This document shows positions 16,607 to 23,794 of a DNA stretch of 31,669 nt, piece by piece. How positions within the stretch are numbered: the stretch's first letter is position 1; every line of letters begins with the position of its first letter. The position numbers were made by a program, and so were the translations under genes. The DNA is from Clostridiales bacterium (GTDB taxonomy: Bacteria; Bacillota; Clostridia; Lachnospirales; Lachnospiraceae). The stretch covers positions 1 through 31,669 of the forward strand of contig JAHZAR010000025.1 in NCBI GenBank assembly GCA_019423835.1, given 5' to 3'. The notes under the pieces were generated by a model. It did not search any database and was not told the DNA's origin. It was given only the letters and a program-made list of their open reading frames with translations.

Positions 16607-17890
16607 CTACTTCAGGTGAACGCTCCTTGCAGTGTCACCGCCGGTAAAAATCAGCTCATTCTTCATTTTTCCTGCTCTGACTGCAGAAAATGTAAAGTCA
16701 AAGGAACCGGAAAATCTGCATTTTCCGGACATATTGTAAATCTCACACGAGTTCTCATTATACAGAATTACCATATCTGCGTCAATCACAAGATCCCTGT
16801 AGTGGAAGTTAAAAGGCTGGCTGAATTTCAGCTTTCCCGACGCGCTGTATACGTCAAGCCTGTAATCGTACTCACCTTCAGTGCTGTCCACCACCACTCC
16901 CACATACCGGTCCGAATAGCAGATGCTTCTCATCTCCTCCTCATATGGGATCTGAGCAGTTATAGCCGGGGAAGTCTCATTTTCCAGAGAAAAAAATCCG
17001 ATCTGACCATTCCCGAAGGCACAGGCGTGGTTTTCATCGAGGAACCGCACCCTCGGAATCAGACTGTTCTTCATCTCCTCAAATCCGCCTACCAGACGAT
17101 CCGGATAGCTCTTTCCATACTCAGAAAAATTGTAGAACGCAATCCTGTTTCCAATGCCCGAATCCTGAAGGTAAACATTGGAAACCATCACCTGGGTGCC
17201 CTCCGGTGACAGGGACACATCCATCAGGTGTCCGCTCTGAGACATAACCGTCTTGATCCCCCAGTTCAGACTGCTTCCGTCCTCCTTGAAAAAGGTGATA
17301 TAGGAAGCGGTGCTGTCCTCAAGAAGCGCAGCCGTCACGCCATGGGCTGACACAGCTGTCCGCATAATGGGAAGTGTGGTCTTGGCCTGACCTCTGAGTC
17401 CCTCTCCGTTGCATATGTAAATATCATTTCCCTGCCTGTCCGCAATCACGGCATACATTCCATTTACATAGCAGATCGGAGATTTCATTTCGTAGCTGAT
17501 TGACCAGACTACCTTTCCCCTGCTGTCAATATAGGACGCACCGTCCTTTGTATACTTGAGAACATTGCTCCCGAAGCTCTCATACCCGGAAAAGCCGCCC
17601 TCGCTGGCTGGTACCTGACGCTCCCAGGCCACCCGGTAAGTTTCATACCTGCGCACATAAAAGTAATAATAGAAAATGCCTGCCGCCGCGATCACGAGCA
17701 CGGCTGCCGCCGCGAGAAGGCGAATTCTCTTTCGCCTTGTATGCCTCTCTGCATTTCGGACAATCTCCTCCTCGCTGAGGTTCTGGCCTCCTCTCCTTCC
17801 AGAAGAATCCGGCGCTCCCGACGAGCTGATCATCCGTTCTCTAAGCTGTCTTTTTTTTCGTTCCCTTTCCATAGAGTCCATATTACTCAT
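16607..17890 (-). CDS. DUF5711 membrane-anchored protein
   Basis: About 427 residues. A basic, cytoplasmic N-terminus is followed by one membrane helix (LLAAAAVLVIAAAGIFYYY, near residue 60) and then an extracytoplasmic domain of about 340 residues built of short beta-rich repeats, many with Tyr/Asp and turn residues, suggesting a beta-propeller-like fold. I recognise it as the DUF5711 type; function unknown. The frame is open from ATG 18061, but that would leave only about 9 nt after the likely transcription start, and the extra 57 residues look unlike a conserved protein. GGGAG 8 nt before ATG 17890 supports the shorter form; ATG 17908 is a third option. It is followed on the same strand by tkt. 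Confidence 0.78.
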   Translation of the reverse strand: MSNMDSMERERKKRQLRERMISSSGAPDSSGRRGGQNLSEEEIVRNAERHTRRKRIRLLAAAAVLVIAAAGIFYYYFYVRRYETYRVAWERQVPASEGGFSGYESFGSNVLKYTKDGASYIDSRGKVVWSISYEMKSPICYVNGMYAVIADRQGNDIYICNGEGLRGQAKTTLPIMRTAVSAHGVTAALLEDSTASYITFFKEDGSSLNWGIKTVMSQSGHLMDVSLSPEGTQVMVSNVYLQDSGIGNRIAFYNFSEYGKSYPDRLVGGFEEMKNSLIPRVRFLDENHACAFGNGQIGFFSLENETSPAITAQIPYEEEMRSICYSDRYVGVVVDSTEGEYDYRLDVYSASGKLKFSQPFNFHYRDLVIDADMVILYNENSCEIYNMSGKCRFSGSFDFTFSAVRAGKMKNELIFTGGDTARSVHLK

Positions 17891-18076
17891 CTGCATATCT
17901 CCCGTCATGTCAATCCACACACCGCCCCAGGCCTCTTGCCTGGAAGCCGTGCCGCTGTCTGATACCATATGCGCTATGATCCATGGATTGATCTCTCCTG
18001 CCCTCTGCCGTCCGGACAGGCCCGCTGCCGTCTTCAGAAGACCGGTTTTTCTGTAAGTCATTCCACTATATCACCG

Positions 18077-18105
18077 ATTATACAACAGATTGTGGGAGAT
18101 ATGAA
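18077..18105 (-). promoter_or_regulatory. Likely promoter for DUF5711
   Basis: TATAAT (18082-18077) is a perfect -10 box on the minus strand; TTCATA (18105-18100) stands 17 bp upstream as a 4-of-6 -35 box. A start of transcription near 18070 argues against translation from ATG 18061. Confidence 0.5.
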
Positions 18106-18236
18106 CTACTTTTTTCCAAAAAGACGTATTGCCGTAACTGCTCCGCATTACGCTGTCCCGACGGATGTCACGCTGCCTTTGCAGCGGGATCCCGCGACAC
18201 GCCGGCCGCAGCCGGCGGTCTCAGCAGCTTGTGTGC

Positions 18237-18278
18237 ATACACCGCAGCAGTGAAGCCGCAGGCTGAACTGCTGTGTAT
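18237..18278 (-). terminator. Long hairpin just after the LysM gene
   Basis: Four successive paired blocks nest perfectly: ATACAC with GTGTAT, AGCAGT with ACTGCT, AGCC with GGCT, with small symmetric loops between. It begins 3 bp after the LysM stop codon, which suits a transcript end. There is no T-tract after it on the minus strand. Confidence 0.5.
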
Positions 18279-18281
18279 TGC

Positions 18282-19787
18282 CTACTCTTCCACAGCTCCT
18301 TTCATCTCCTCCAGCACCGGCACTTCCGCAGGAAGAATCAGCTTCTGGCCTGCCATAATGTGATTAATGTCTGACACTCCGTTCAGCGCGCAGATGTCCT
18401 TCACATAATTAATATTTCCGTACAGCTTAAAGCAGATCCCGTACAGGGTTTCCCCCTCACCTACCAGATATTTTGCTCCCGGTTTCATATCTGTCACCGG
18501 AACGAGACTCTCACTGGCCTCTGCATCCGGCTGGCTGTCAGCAGTACTGTCTTTCCGGTCATTGCCGGCATCCCCTGCCTCTTCGCTCTCCGGCTCTGTC
18601 TCCTGATTTTCTGTCTCCGGCTTTTCTCCAGACTCTGCACCGGCCTCAGCCTCGCTTTTCCCGCTCTCTGTCTTGGCAGTCTGCCCTGACTGAACTGTGC
18701 CGGCCTGTCCTGCACCCTGTGAGGAGACTTCCTGGCCGGTTTCCCCTGCGCTGCTGTTTCCTCCTTCTTCCTGGTTCCCCTCCTGAGCCTTCTCTGAGGA
18801 GAGCTTTCCGGCTTCCCCTGTCCCTGCGCTCTGGGCTGTATCCTCCAGATACAGGGTTCCGGCAGAAAACTGACCTGACTGGGCTCCATTCTCTGCGCTC
18901 TGGCTCTGGGAATCCGTCTCCTTAGGATACACATTCCCCTTTATTTCTTCCACCACAACAGGCACGCTCTCCTCTCTGCTGTCCTCCTTATCCCAGGGTC
19001 TTGCCCCTTCCGGAAGCACTGAGACGAGAGCTGTTTCCATTTCCTGCATTTTCTGATAATTATTGAGCATTACCACTCCGCCTGCCAGGATTACCAGGGA
19101 CATGGTGCTGCACACAAGCCCCAGATTTCTGACTGTGTGCCTCTGGCTCATGGCTTCCTTCTTCCTATCCTCCATCCGCTCTCTGAAATCCCGGATCACC
19201 CGGTCTCCTGCTCCGGATTCCACGCGCTTTACATCCTTCCTGCAGATCATGTAATCCTGCATCATCTGATTTCTGTCGTAATAGATACAGTATCCCTTCA
19301 GCCTGTAGAACCCGTCGTCTGATGTTATGTAAATGGATTCATCTCCCTCGATACCGCTGTTCAGATACATGAGCTGGTTTTTTTCGCTGAAATACTGACC
19401 ATGCTGCTTCCAGTAGTTGAGGGGGCTTAAGGCACAGCCTGGCGCTCCGCAGAGAAACCATCCCTGCACGGTTCTTCTGGGAAATGATTCCTCAATATTC
19501 TGGTAAGCCTTCTTCCAGGCCGCCTCCGTAAATACCACCTTTTCTCCCTCGGCTGTCACATCCTCCATCTCCAGGGCTCCATCCACGAAAATGAACGGAG
19601 TCCCATCCTCAGTTTTCTCCGTTCCCAGCAAAAGCCCCACTCTCAGATCCTGTCCCCCAGTGGGAAAAAGACGCTTCAGATATGTACTTACGTAGTCCTC
19701 CATGTACAGCTTGACCGTATCGTCCCGATCTCCTATCTGCCTTATATTTTTCGGCAGCTTTGATAATGGCTCATATAAATCTCCCAT
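18282..19787 (-). CDS. LysM membrane protein with degenerate JAMM/MPN-like N-terminal domain
   Basis: 501 residues in four parts. Residues 1-185: a soluble, cytoplasmic domain whose order (VGLLLG at 50-55, a helix near 88-100, GWFLCGAPGCALSP at 109-122, then NQLMYLNSGI) follows the MPN/JAMM fold. The JAMM zinc ligands and catalytic Glu are absent, so it should not be a protease. Residues 222-242: one membrane helix. Residues 250-440: a low-complexity Ser/Glu/Gly/Gln linker suited to crossing the wall. Residues 445-490: one LysM module, beginning KYLVGEGETLYGICFKLYG, which should bind peptidoglycan. The MPN assignment is my inference from motif spacing; LysM is clear. It probably links a cytoplasmic sensing or scaffold domain to the wall. 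It follows yyaC. Confidence 0.8.
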   Translation of the reverse strand: MGDLYEPLSKLPKNIRQIGDRDDTVKLYMEDYVSTYLKRLFPTGGQDLRVGLLLGTEKTEDGTPFIFVDGALEMEDVTAEGEKVVFTEAAWKKAYQNIEESFPRRTVQGWFLCGAPGCALSPLNYWKQHGQYFSEKNQLMYLNSGIEGDESIYITSDDGFYRLKGYCIYYDRNQMMQDYMICRKDVKRVESGAGDRVIRDFRERMEDRKKEAMSQRHTVRNLGLVCSTMSLVILAGGVVMLNNYQKMQEMETALVSVLPEGARPWDKEDSREESVPVVVEEIKGNVYPKETDSQSQSAENGAQSGQFSAGTLYLEDTAQSAGTGEAGKLSSEKAQEGNQEEGGNSSAGETGQEVSSQGAGQAGTVQSGQTAKTESGKSEAEAGAESGEKPETENQETEPESEEAGDAGNDRKDSTADSQPDAEASESLVPVTDMKPGAKYLVGEGETLYGICFKLYGNINYVKDICALNGVSDINHIMAGQKLILPAEVPVLEEMKGAVEE

Positions 19788-19848
19788 TCAGGCTCACCCC
19801 GCTTCTCTGTTTTCCGCAGCAGAGCTTGTCCCTCTGCAGCTTTTTCTC

Positions 19849-19881
19849 AGCCGCCGTCCTTTCTTCAGGAAAACGGCGGCT
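19849..19881 (-). terminator. Hairpin between yyaC and the LysM gene
   Basis: AGCCGCCGT at 19849-19857 pairs with ACGGCGGCT at 19873-19881 (9 bp), with CCT/AGG extending the stem inward. It lies after yyaC but inside the probable LysM leader, and lacks a T-tract, so it may attenuate rather than fully stop transcription. Confidence 0.4.
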
Positions 19882-19897
19882 CTCTTCCATCTGGGAA

Positions 19898-19906
19898 ATC
19901 ATATCA
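19898..19906 (-). promoter_or_regulatory. Extended -10 box for the LysM gene
   Basis: TGATATGAT on the minus strand matches an extended -10 element. A TTGACA lies 21 bp upstream of TATGAT, too far for a classical promoter, at the very end of yyaC. Tentative. Confidence 0.35.
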
Positions 19907-19926
19907 CAGAGCCTGTAAAAAACTTG

Positions 19927-20526
19927 TCAAACCAGGGCAGGATGATCCCATAATTTTTCGACAATTCCTATGCTTCTGCTGATGCAGTCGGCCATCCGCA
20001 TGACCACGGAAAGCCTGACGCTCTGAAGCATCAGGGGATCATAGCTGCTGCAGCTTCCCACGATCCCGGTGATAAAAATATCTCCCACTGCCCGGAGCTC
20101 CTTGCTGACACCGAGTCCTGGCTTCAGAGCCCCCTTTCCCAGTGTCAGATATCCGATATGTTCTCTGTTGCCTACCGATGCGTCCACCGCCACCACAAGA
20201 CAGTCGTGATAACAGCTCTGTATCACCCGCACATAGTCCTCCAGGTTCATGGCGTGAACCGGCCGTTCCAGAGTTCCGAACACAGATGCGCCGGAAACCT
20301 CCATTTTTCTGAGCTTATATCCGATTAACGGTCCCAGGCTGTCACCGGTGGACCGATCTGTTCCAATACAGAGAAACACGACTCCTTTTTTTCCCTGACG
20401 CTGCTTCTCCTCCTCTATCATCTGGTGAAGCCTGGCCGCAAAGGCCTCCGCCTCAAAATTCCTGTCTGAGTTAAAGTAATAAATATCCCGGCTGTCCTTT
20501 GCTGCCATCCATTCCAAAATCTTCAT
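19927..20526 (-). CDS. yyaC: Spore protease YyaC
   Basis: A member of the YyaC family, related to the germination protease/hydrogenase-maturation protease fold and annotated as a putative sporulation protease. The core reads VVFLCIGTDRSTGDSLGP (near residue 50) with acidic residues, then the strand VVAVDASVGN near residue 110, and GVSKELRAVGDIFITGIVG. I prefer ATG 20526, which has AGGCGG upstream; the frame is also open from ATG 20544, which has no ribosome site. The upstream promoter fits a forespore sigma factor, which agrees with the family's sporulation role. It lies between a strong terminator (20602-20647) and the LysM gene. Confidence 0.9.
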   Translation of the reverse strand: MKILEWMAAKDSRDIYYFNSDRNFEAEAFAARLHQMIEEEKQRQGKKGVVFLCIGTDRSTGDSLGPLIGYKLRKMEVSGASVFGTLERPVHAMNLEDYVRVIQSCYHDCLVVAVDASVGNREHIGYLTLGKGALKPGLGVSKELRAVGDIFITGIVGSCSSYDPLMLQSVRLSVVMRMADCISRSIGIVEKLWDHPALV

Positions 20527-20568
20527 ATCACAACCGCCTGTCATTAAAATTAAATTCTGAATTAATTC

Positions 20569-20598
20569 TATTATAAACAGGGTGTCCCAAAAATATGC
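20569..20598 (-). promoter_or_regulatory. Sigma-F/sigma-G-like forespore promoter of yyaC
   Basis: On the minus strand GCATA (20598-20594), 15 bp, then GTTTATAATA (20578-20569). This matches the sigma-F pattern (GYATA, about 15 bp, GGNNANAHTR) at all but one defined position. A TATAAT is embedded, so housekeeping transcription is also possible, but no TTGACA-like box is present. Confidence 0.55.
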
Positions 20599-20601
20599 AG
20601 G

Positions 20602-20647
20602 AAGGAAAAACCTGAAAGGCCTCTTTTTGCCTTTCAGGTTTTTCCTT
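20602..20647. terminator. Strong bidirectional terminator
   Basis: A perfect 19-bp stem (AAGGAAAAACCTGAAAGGC at 20602-20620 with its complement at 20629-20647) around an 8-nt loop. Seen as CCTGAAAGGC/GCCTTTCAGG with flanking A5 and T5 tracts, it is a standard intrinsic terminator in both directions. It ends the coiled-coil gene and shields the yyaC promoter. Confidence 0.8.
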
Positions 20648-20676
20648 TCCTCTTCTTCGTATGACCTGATAGGGAA

Positions 20677-21774
20677 CTATTCCTTCTTCCCGCGCCCTCG
20701 GTAAACCTCTATGGCCTCACTGATATTTGACGCCTCGCCGCTCTCTATGATGGTTTTTAAGGCCTCCAGTCTCTCCACGCTCAGAAATTCCTTTCCCAGG
20801 TACGTTTCATAGGTGTTTGTCATATAGATTCGCTTCTCCTGAAGGATCGTCTGAATATATTTCAGGTGGTCGGAAGCCTCCTCATGCCTGGCCTCCATAG
20901 CCTCCAGCTTTTCCCTGCTGTTCTGGGCAATCTCATCGGAAATAATCATCCTCGTCACATTCTCAAAGGTATTTAACGCATCCTTCTTCTTTTTCAGCAT
21001 ATCGTCCACATCCTGCTCGAGCTGAGAAATCTCGTCATCATACTTTTCCAGGTTATAGACTGACTCATTCTTGTCTCTCTTTATGGAGGAGGTGATCATA
21101 CGTATTTTTCTGTAGTTGGACTGCATAACATTCCGGATCTGCCGGCCCTCCCTGAGGGCCTTCTGGTGGCGTCCTCTCGTCATATTTCCCACCACGGTAT
21201 AAAGCCCGCCGAATACCAGCACGCATGCAAAATAAATCAGAATCAGATAAACCGTTTTTTGAGCCGGAACTGCAGCATAAATCCCATAGGGGAGCAGAAG
21301 AAAACAGATGATCAGCGTGGCCAGAAGAATAAGCGATTCTTTAAATCCTCTCGGGAAATAGAGGGCATAGTAAAATGCACTCTGGCAGAAAGCAGGTACA
21401 TGTTCCTTCTGGAACAGGGTTTTCATCCTCACCTTAAGCTCCCGGTTGTGCAGATGAAGCTCAGAGGTTTCCTCCTCAATCCGATCTTTTATCCCCTGGT
21501 TTTTTGCCTTTTCCCGCCTTGCCCTTGTCTTTTTTAACCGATCCTGGGTAATGGAAATTTCATTGTCATAGCTCTTGCTGATCTCGTCCCTGCGGCGCTT
21601 TACGGTCTGATTAATATTGTCTGTGACTGCCTTTTTCTCTGCCTCCAGAGTCCGCAGAAGCCTGTCCTCCTCGTCCCTGGCCTGCGCTTCAGACTGCTCC
21701 AGCTCTGAAAGCTCTGCGGCCATCTGCTTCGCATCTGTCAGAAATTCTCTGAAGTCCGTTATTGTCTGTGCCAT
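20677..21774 (-). CDS. Coiled-coil protein with two central membrane helices (unknown)
   Basis: Not recognised. 365 residues: a first coiled-coil region rich in Glu/Lys/Arg heptads (about residues 10-118), two close membrane helices (SLILLATLIICFLLLPYGIY and VYLILIYFACVLVFGGLYTV, roughly residues 143-190), and a second coiled-coil region (about 205-320). Both arms would face the cytoplasm, with a short outside turn between the helices. The frame is open from 21906, overlapping the next gene, but GGGAGGAAC just before ATG 21774 sets the start and removes the overlap. Such hairpin-anchored coiled coils often organise membrane-associated assemblies; no function should be assumed. Confidence 0.8.
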   Translation of the reverse strand: MAQTITDFREFLTDAKQMAAELSELEQSEAQARDEEDRLLRTLEAEKKAVTDNINQTVKRRRDEISKSYDNEISITQDRLKKTRARREKAKNQGIKDRIEEETSELHLHNRELKVRMKTLFQKEHVPAFCQSAFYYALYFPRGFKESLILLATLIICFLLLPYGIYAAVPAQKTVYLILIYFACVLVFGGLYTVVGNMTRGRHQKALREGRQIRNVMQSNYRKIRMITSSIKRDKNESVYNLEKYDDEISQLEQDVDDMLKKKKDALNTFENVTRMIISDEIAQNSREKLEAMEARHEEASDHLKYIQTILQEKRIYMTNTYETYLGKEFLSVERLEALKTIIESGEASNISEAIEVYRGRGKKE

Positions 21775-21847
21775 TTCGTTCCTCCCAGACAGCCGTTTTT
21801 TTCTGCACTGTCTTTTCCTCCTGAAGCCTTTGAATGTTCTGTATAAG

Positions 21848-21856
21848 ATTATATCA
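21848..21856 (-). promoter_or_regulatory. Extended -10 promoter for the coiled-coil gene
   Basis: TGATATAAT on the minus strand is a full extended -10 element, about 75 bp before ATG 21774. No clear -35 box is seen, as is common for this promoter type. Confidence 0.45.
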
Positions 21857-21895
21857 GAAAGCCGTTCTCCGGCATAGCCTTTCTGCTCTCCTTTT

Positions 21896-22162
21896 TTACT
21901 CCTCAATCACCTGAATTTCCAGATAATCAAACTCGATGGACTCTACAAAGTTGTCCTTTGAAAATCTCGTCCTGTCATGGCGTCTGAAGTCCTCAATATT
22001 GGCATCCAGCCAGATCGGCTGTCCCAGATCAAATTCATAGCAGACCTTCTCAATGGCGTCAAACACCATGGCTGTTCTGGACATGGTATCATCTGCGTTC
22101 TCAATCACCGTGTCCCTCTGCATCCTGTTGTCCTTCCAAATTTTAGCCCAAAGCCGGAACAT
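21896..22162 (-). CDS. Small conserved hypothetical protein (88 aa, DUF6145-like)
   Basis: A soluble protein of 88 residues beginning MFRLWAKIWKDNRMQ, with a tryptophan-containing middle (LGQPIWLDANIEDFRRHDRT) and an acidic beta-like end (ESIEFDYLEIQVIEE). I believe it belongs to the Lachnospiraceae family DUF6145, but this is from memory of the pattern. AGGAGAGAGGG just before ATG 22162 decides the start over ATG 22228. It ends about 120 bp before the coiled-coil start on the same strand, and is divergent from the CoA-transferase. No function can be stated. Confidence 0.72.
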   Translation of the reverse strand: MFRLWAKIWKDNRMQRDTVIENADDTMSRTAMVFDAIEKVCYEFDLGQPIWLDANIEDFRRHDRTRFSKDNFVESIEFDYLEIQVIEE

Positions 22163-22243
22163 ACCCTCTCTCCTCTCCTGTCTTTTTCCTGTCCCGTTTA
22201 TTTTCGCACGGAGCCGCCTGTTTCGCAAGGTGTTTTTTCACTG

Positions 22244-22272
22244 TTGAAATATGATTATTTCTAAGGTATGAT
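22244..22272 (+). promoter_or_regulatory. Promoter for the CoA-transferase gene
   Basis: TTGAAA (22244-22249), 17 bp, TATGAT (22267-22272). The -10 box contains the ATG at 22268 of the longest reading frame, so translation must begin downstream, at 22310. Confidence 0.65.
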
Positions 22273-22309
22273 TAATCAAAAACTGCAAAAGCTGAAAGGA
22301 ACACTGATT

Positions 22310-23629
22310 ATGTCAAATGATTACAGAAGCAAATTCGTGACGCCGGAGACAGCGGCGAAGGCTGTCCGCTCCGGCGACTGGGTCGATTATGGATTTGGCG
22401 CCGGTTTTCCGGAGCTGATGGATCGGGCCCTTGCGGCCAGAAAGGAGGAGCTGAGGGATGTGAAGATCCGGGGCGGCCTTGTGATACGGCCCAGAATTGA
22501 AGTTGTGGAAAGCGATCCGGAGCAGTCTGCCTTTACGTATTACAGCTGGCATATCGGCGACTACGAAAGAAAGCTGCAGAGCCGTGGACTGTGTCAGTTC
22601 ATCCCTATGATTCTGCGCTCTCTTCCTGAACTGTACCGCAGACACATCCGTGTAGATGTAGCCTTCGTCCCCGTTTCCCGTCCCGATGACAGCGGCTTCT
22701 GCGGCCTGGGCATCTCCAACTATGCCTGGAGAACGATTTTTGAACATGCACGGACGGTTATCTTCGAGATCAATGAGCATCTCCCGCGGCTTCAGGGGGT
22801 AAACGGCTCCCACAGAGTTCACCTGTCCGAGGCAGACTACATTGTGGAGGGCGAGCATGAACCGCTGCCTGTCCGCACCTACAGGGAGCCCTCTGATACT
22901 GATATTGCCATCGCCCGCCACGTAGTGGAGGAGATACCGGACGGAGCTGTCCTCTCGCTTGGAGTCGGCGGAGTTCCGTTTACAGTTGCTAACCTTCTGG
23001 CAGAGTCTGACAGACGGGATCTGGGCTGCCATACAGGTACCATCAGCGATGCTTTTCTGGCTCTCTACCGGGCAGGAAAGCTGACCAACCGGAAAAAAGA
23101 AATTGACACCGGCTTTTCCACCTGGAATCTGGCCATGGGTTCCCAGGAGCTCTACCGCTGGCTGGACGAGGAGCCTCAGCTTTTCTGTCCTGCTGATGTG
23201 GATTATGTCCACTCACCGGAGCGGATCAGCCGGATGAAGCATGTGATCAGCATCAACGGAGGTGTGGAGCTGGATCTGATGGGTCAGGAAAATGCCGAAT
23301 CCGCCGGCAGCAGACAGCTCTCCGGTACAGGCGGACAGCTGGATTTCCTGGAGGGCGCCTTCCGCTCCGAAGGCGGAAAAGGCTTTATCTGCCTGGCCTC
23401 CACCCACAGAAAAAAGGACGGCACTTTAAAATCCAATATTGTCCCCTTCATGCCGGGGCAGAGCACAGTCTCCGCTCCCAGAACCATGATCCAGTACGTC
23501 GCCACAGAGTTTGGCGTTGTAAAGCTCTCAGGCCTGTCTCTCCGGGAGAGGGCCGATGCCATGATCTCCATTGCACACCCCGACTTCAGGGATGAGCTTT
23601 CCAGATACGCGGCAGAAACCTTTAAGTAG
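22310..23629 (+). CDS. Acetyl-CoA hydrolase/transferase family protein (butyryl- or 4-hydroxybutyrate-CoA:acetate transferase-like)
   Basis: A 439-residue member of the family I CoA-transferases that exchange CoA between short-chain acyl-CoA and acetate. Both halves are present, with the CoA-binding SLGVGGVPFTVANLL near residue 222 and C-terminal QLSGTGGQLDFLEGAF, FICLAST and AHPDFRDEL motifs shared with butyrate/4-hydroxybutyrate enzymes. The expected catalytic glutamate lies in a G.H(T/S)E..SDG motif; here it reads GCHTGTISDA, with Gly243 (codon 23036-23038) at that place. Either the chemistry is different or activity is lost. AAAGGA precedes ATG 22310. It is convergent with pgi and carries its own promoter. 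Substrate is not predictable. Confidence 0.88.
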   Translation: MSNDYRSKFVTPETAAKAVRSGDWVDYGFGAGFPELMDRALAARKEELRDVKIRGGLVIRPRIEVVESDPEQSAFTYYSWHIGDYERKLQSRGLCQFIPMILRSLPELYRRHIRVDVAFVPVSRPDDSGFCGLGISNYAWRTIFEHARTVIFEINEHLPRLQGVNGSHRVHLSEADYIVEGEHEPLPVRTYREPSDTDIAIARHVVEEIPDGAVLSLGVGGVPFTVANLLAESDRRDLGCHTGTISDAFLALYRAGKLTNRKKEIDTGFSTWNLAMGSQELYRWLDEEPQLFCPADVDYVHSPERISRMKHVISINGGVELDLMGQENAESAGSRQLSGTGGQLDFLEGAFRSEGGKGFICLASTHRKKDGTLKSNIVPFMPGQSTVSAPRTMIQYVATEFGVVKLSGLSLRERADAMISIAHPDFRDELSRYAAETFK

Positions 23630-23698
23630 GCTGCAAATAATGACTGCCGCAAATGTCCTGAAAGCCCGGGCAGAACAGCCTGTGGTCATGAAATAAAA

Positions 23699-23737
23699 AA
23701 GGCGTTCCCCAGTGTGATTCAGACTGGAGAACGCCTT
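23699..23737. terminator. Terminator after the CoA-transferase gene
   Basis: AAGGCGTTC plus CCAGT pair with ACTGG plus GAACGCCTT across one mismatch, with an A-rich tract before and CTTTTATTT after. It is a standard intrinsic terminator for the plus strand and also works on the minus strand. Confidence 0.8.
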
Positions 23738-23762
23738 CTTTTATTTACGCGGGCAAACATTT

Positions 23763-23794
23763 AAAAAAGACTAGGGATCTGCTCCCTTGAAGTC
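23763..23794 (-). terminator. Terminator directly after pgi
   Basis: On the minus strand GACT-tca-AGGGA, loop GCAGA, TCCCT-AGTC, then T6 (23768-23763). The stem starts with the base after the pgi stop codon. With the hairpin at 23699-23737 it gives two stop signals in the gap. Confidence 0.78.

Larger units (their letters stand above)
17891..18281. other. Long leader and structured intergenic region
   Basis: Between the DUF5711 start and the LysM stop. It holds the DUF5711 promoter (18077-18105), a leader of about 180 nt, and a GC-rich run of hairpins at 18166-18278: TGTC/GACA enclosing CGCTGC-CTTT-GCAGCG and the palindrome GCGGGATCCCGC, then CGCCGGC-CGCA-GCCGGCG, then the long hairpin described separately. 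I do not recognise a known riboswitch or small RNA here. Confidence 0.5.

Noticed and set aside
22313..23212. 299-codon open frame antisense to the CoA-transferase gene
   Set aside because: It lies wholly within a well-supported gene on the other strand; such long antisense frames are expected with this codon use, and the product resembles nothing I know.
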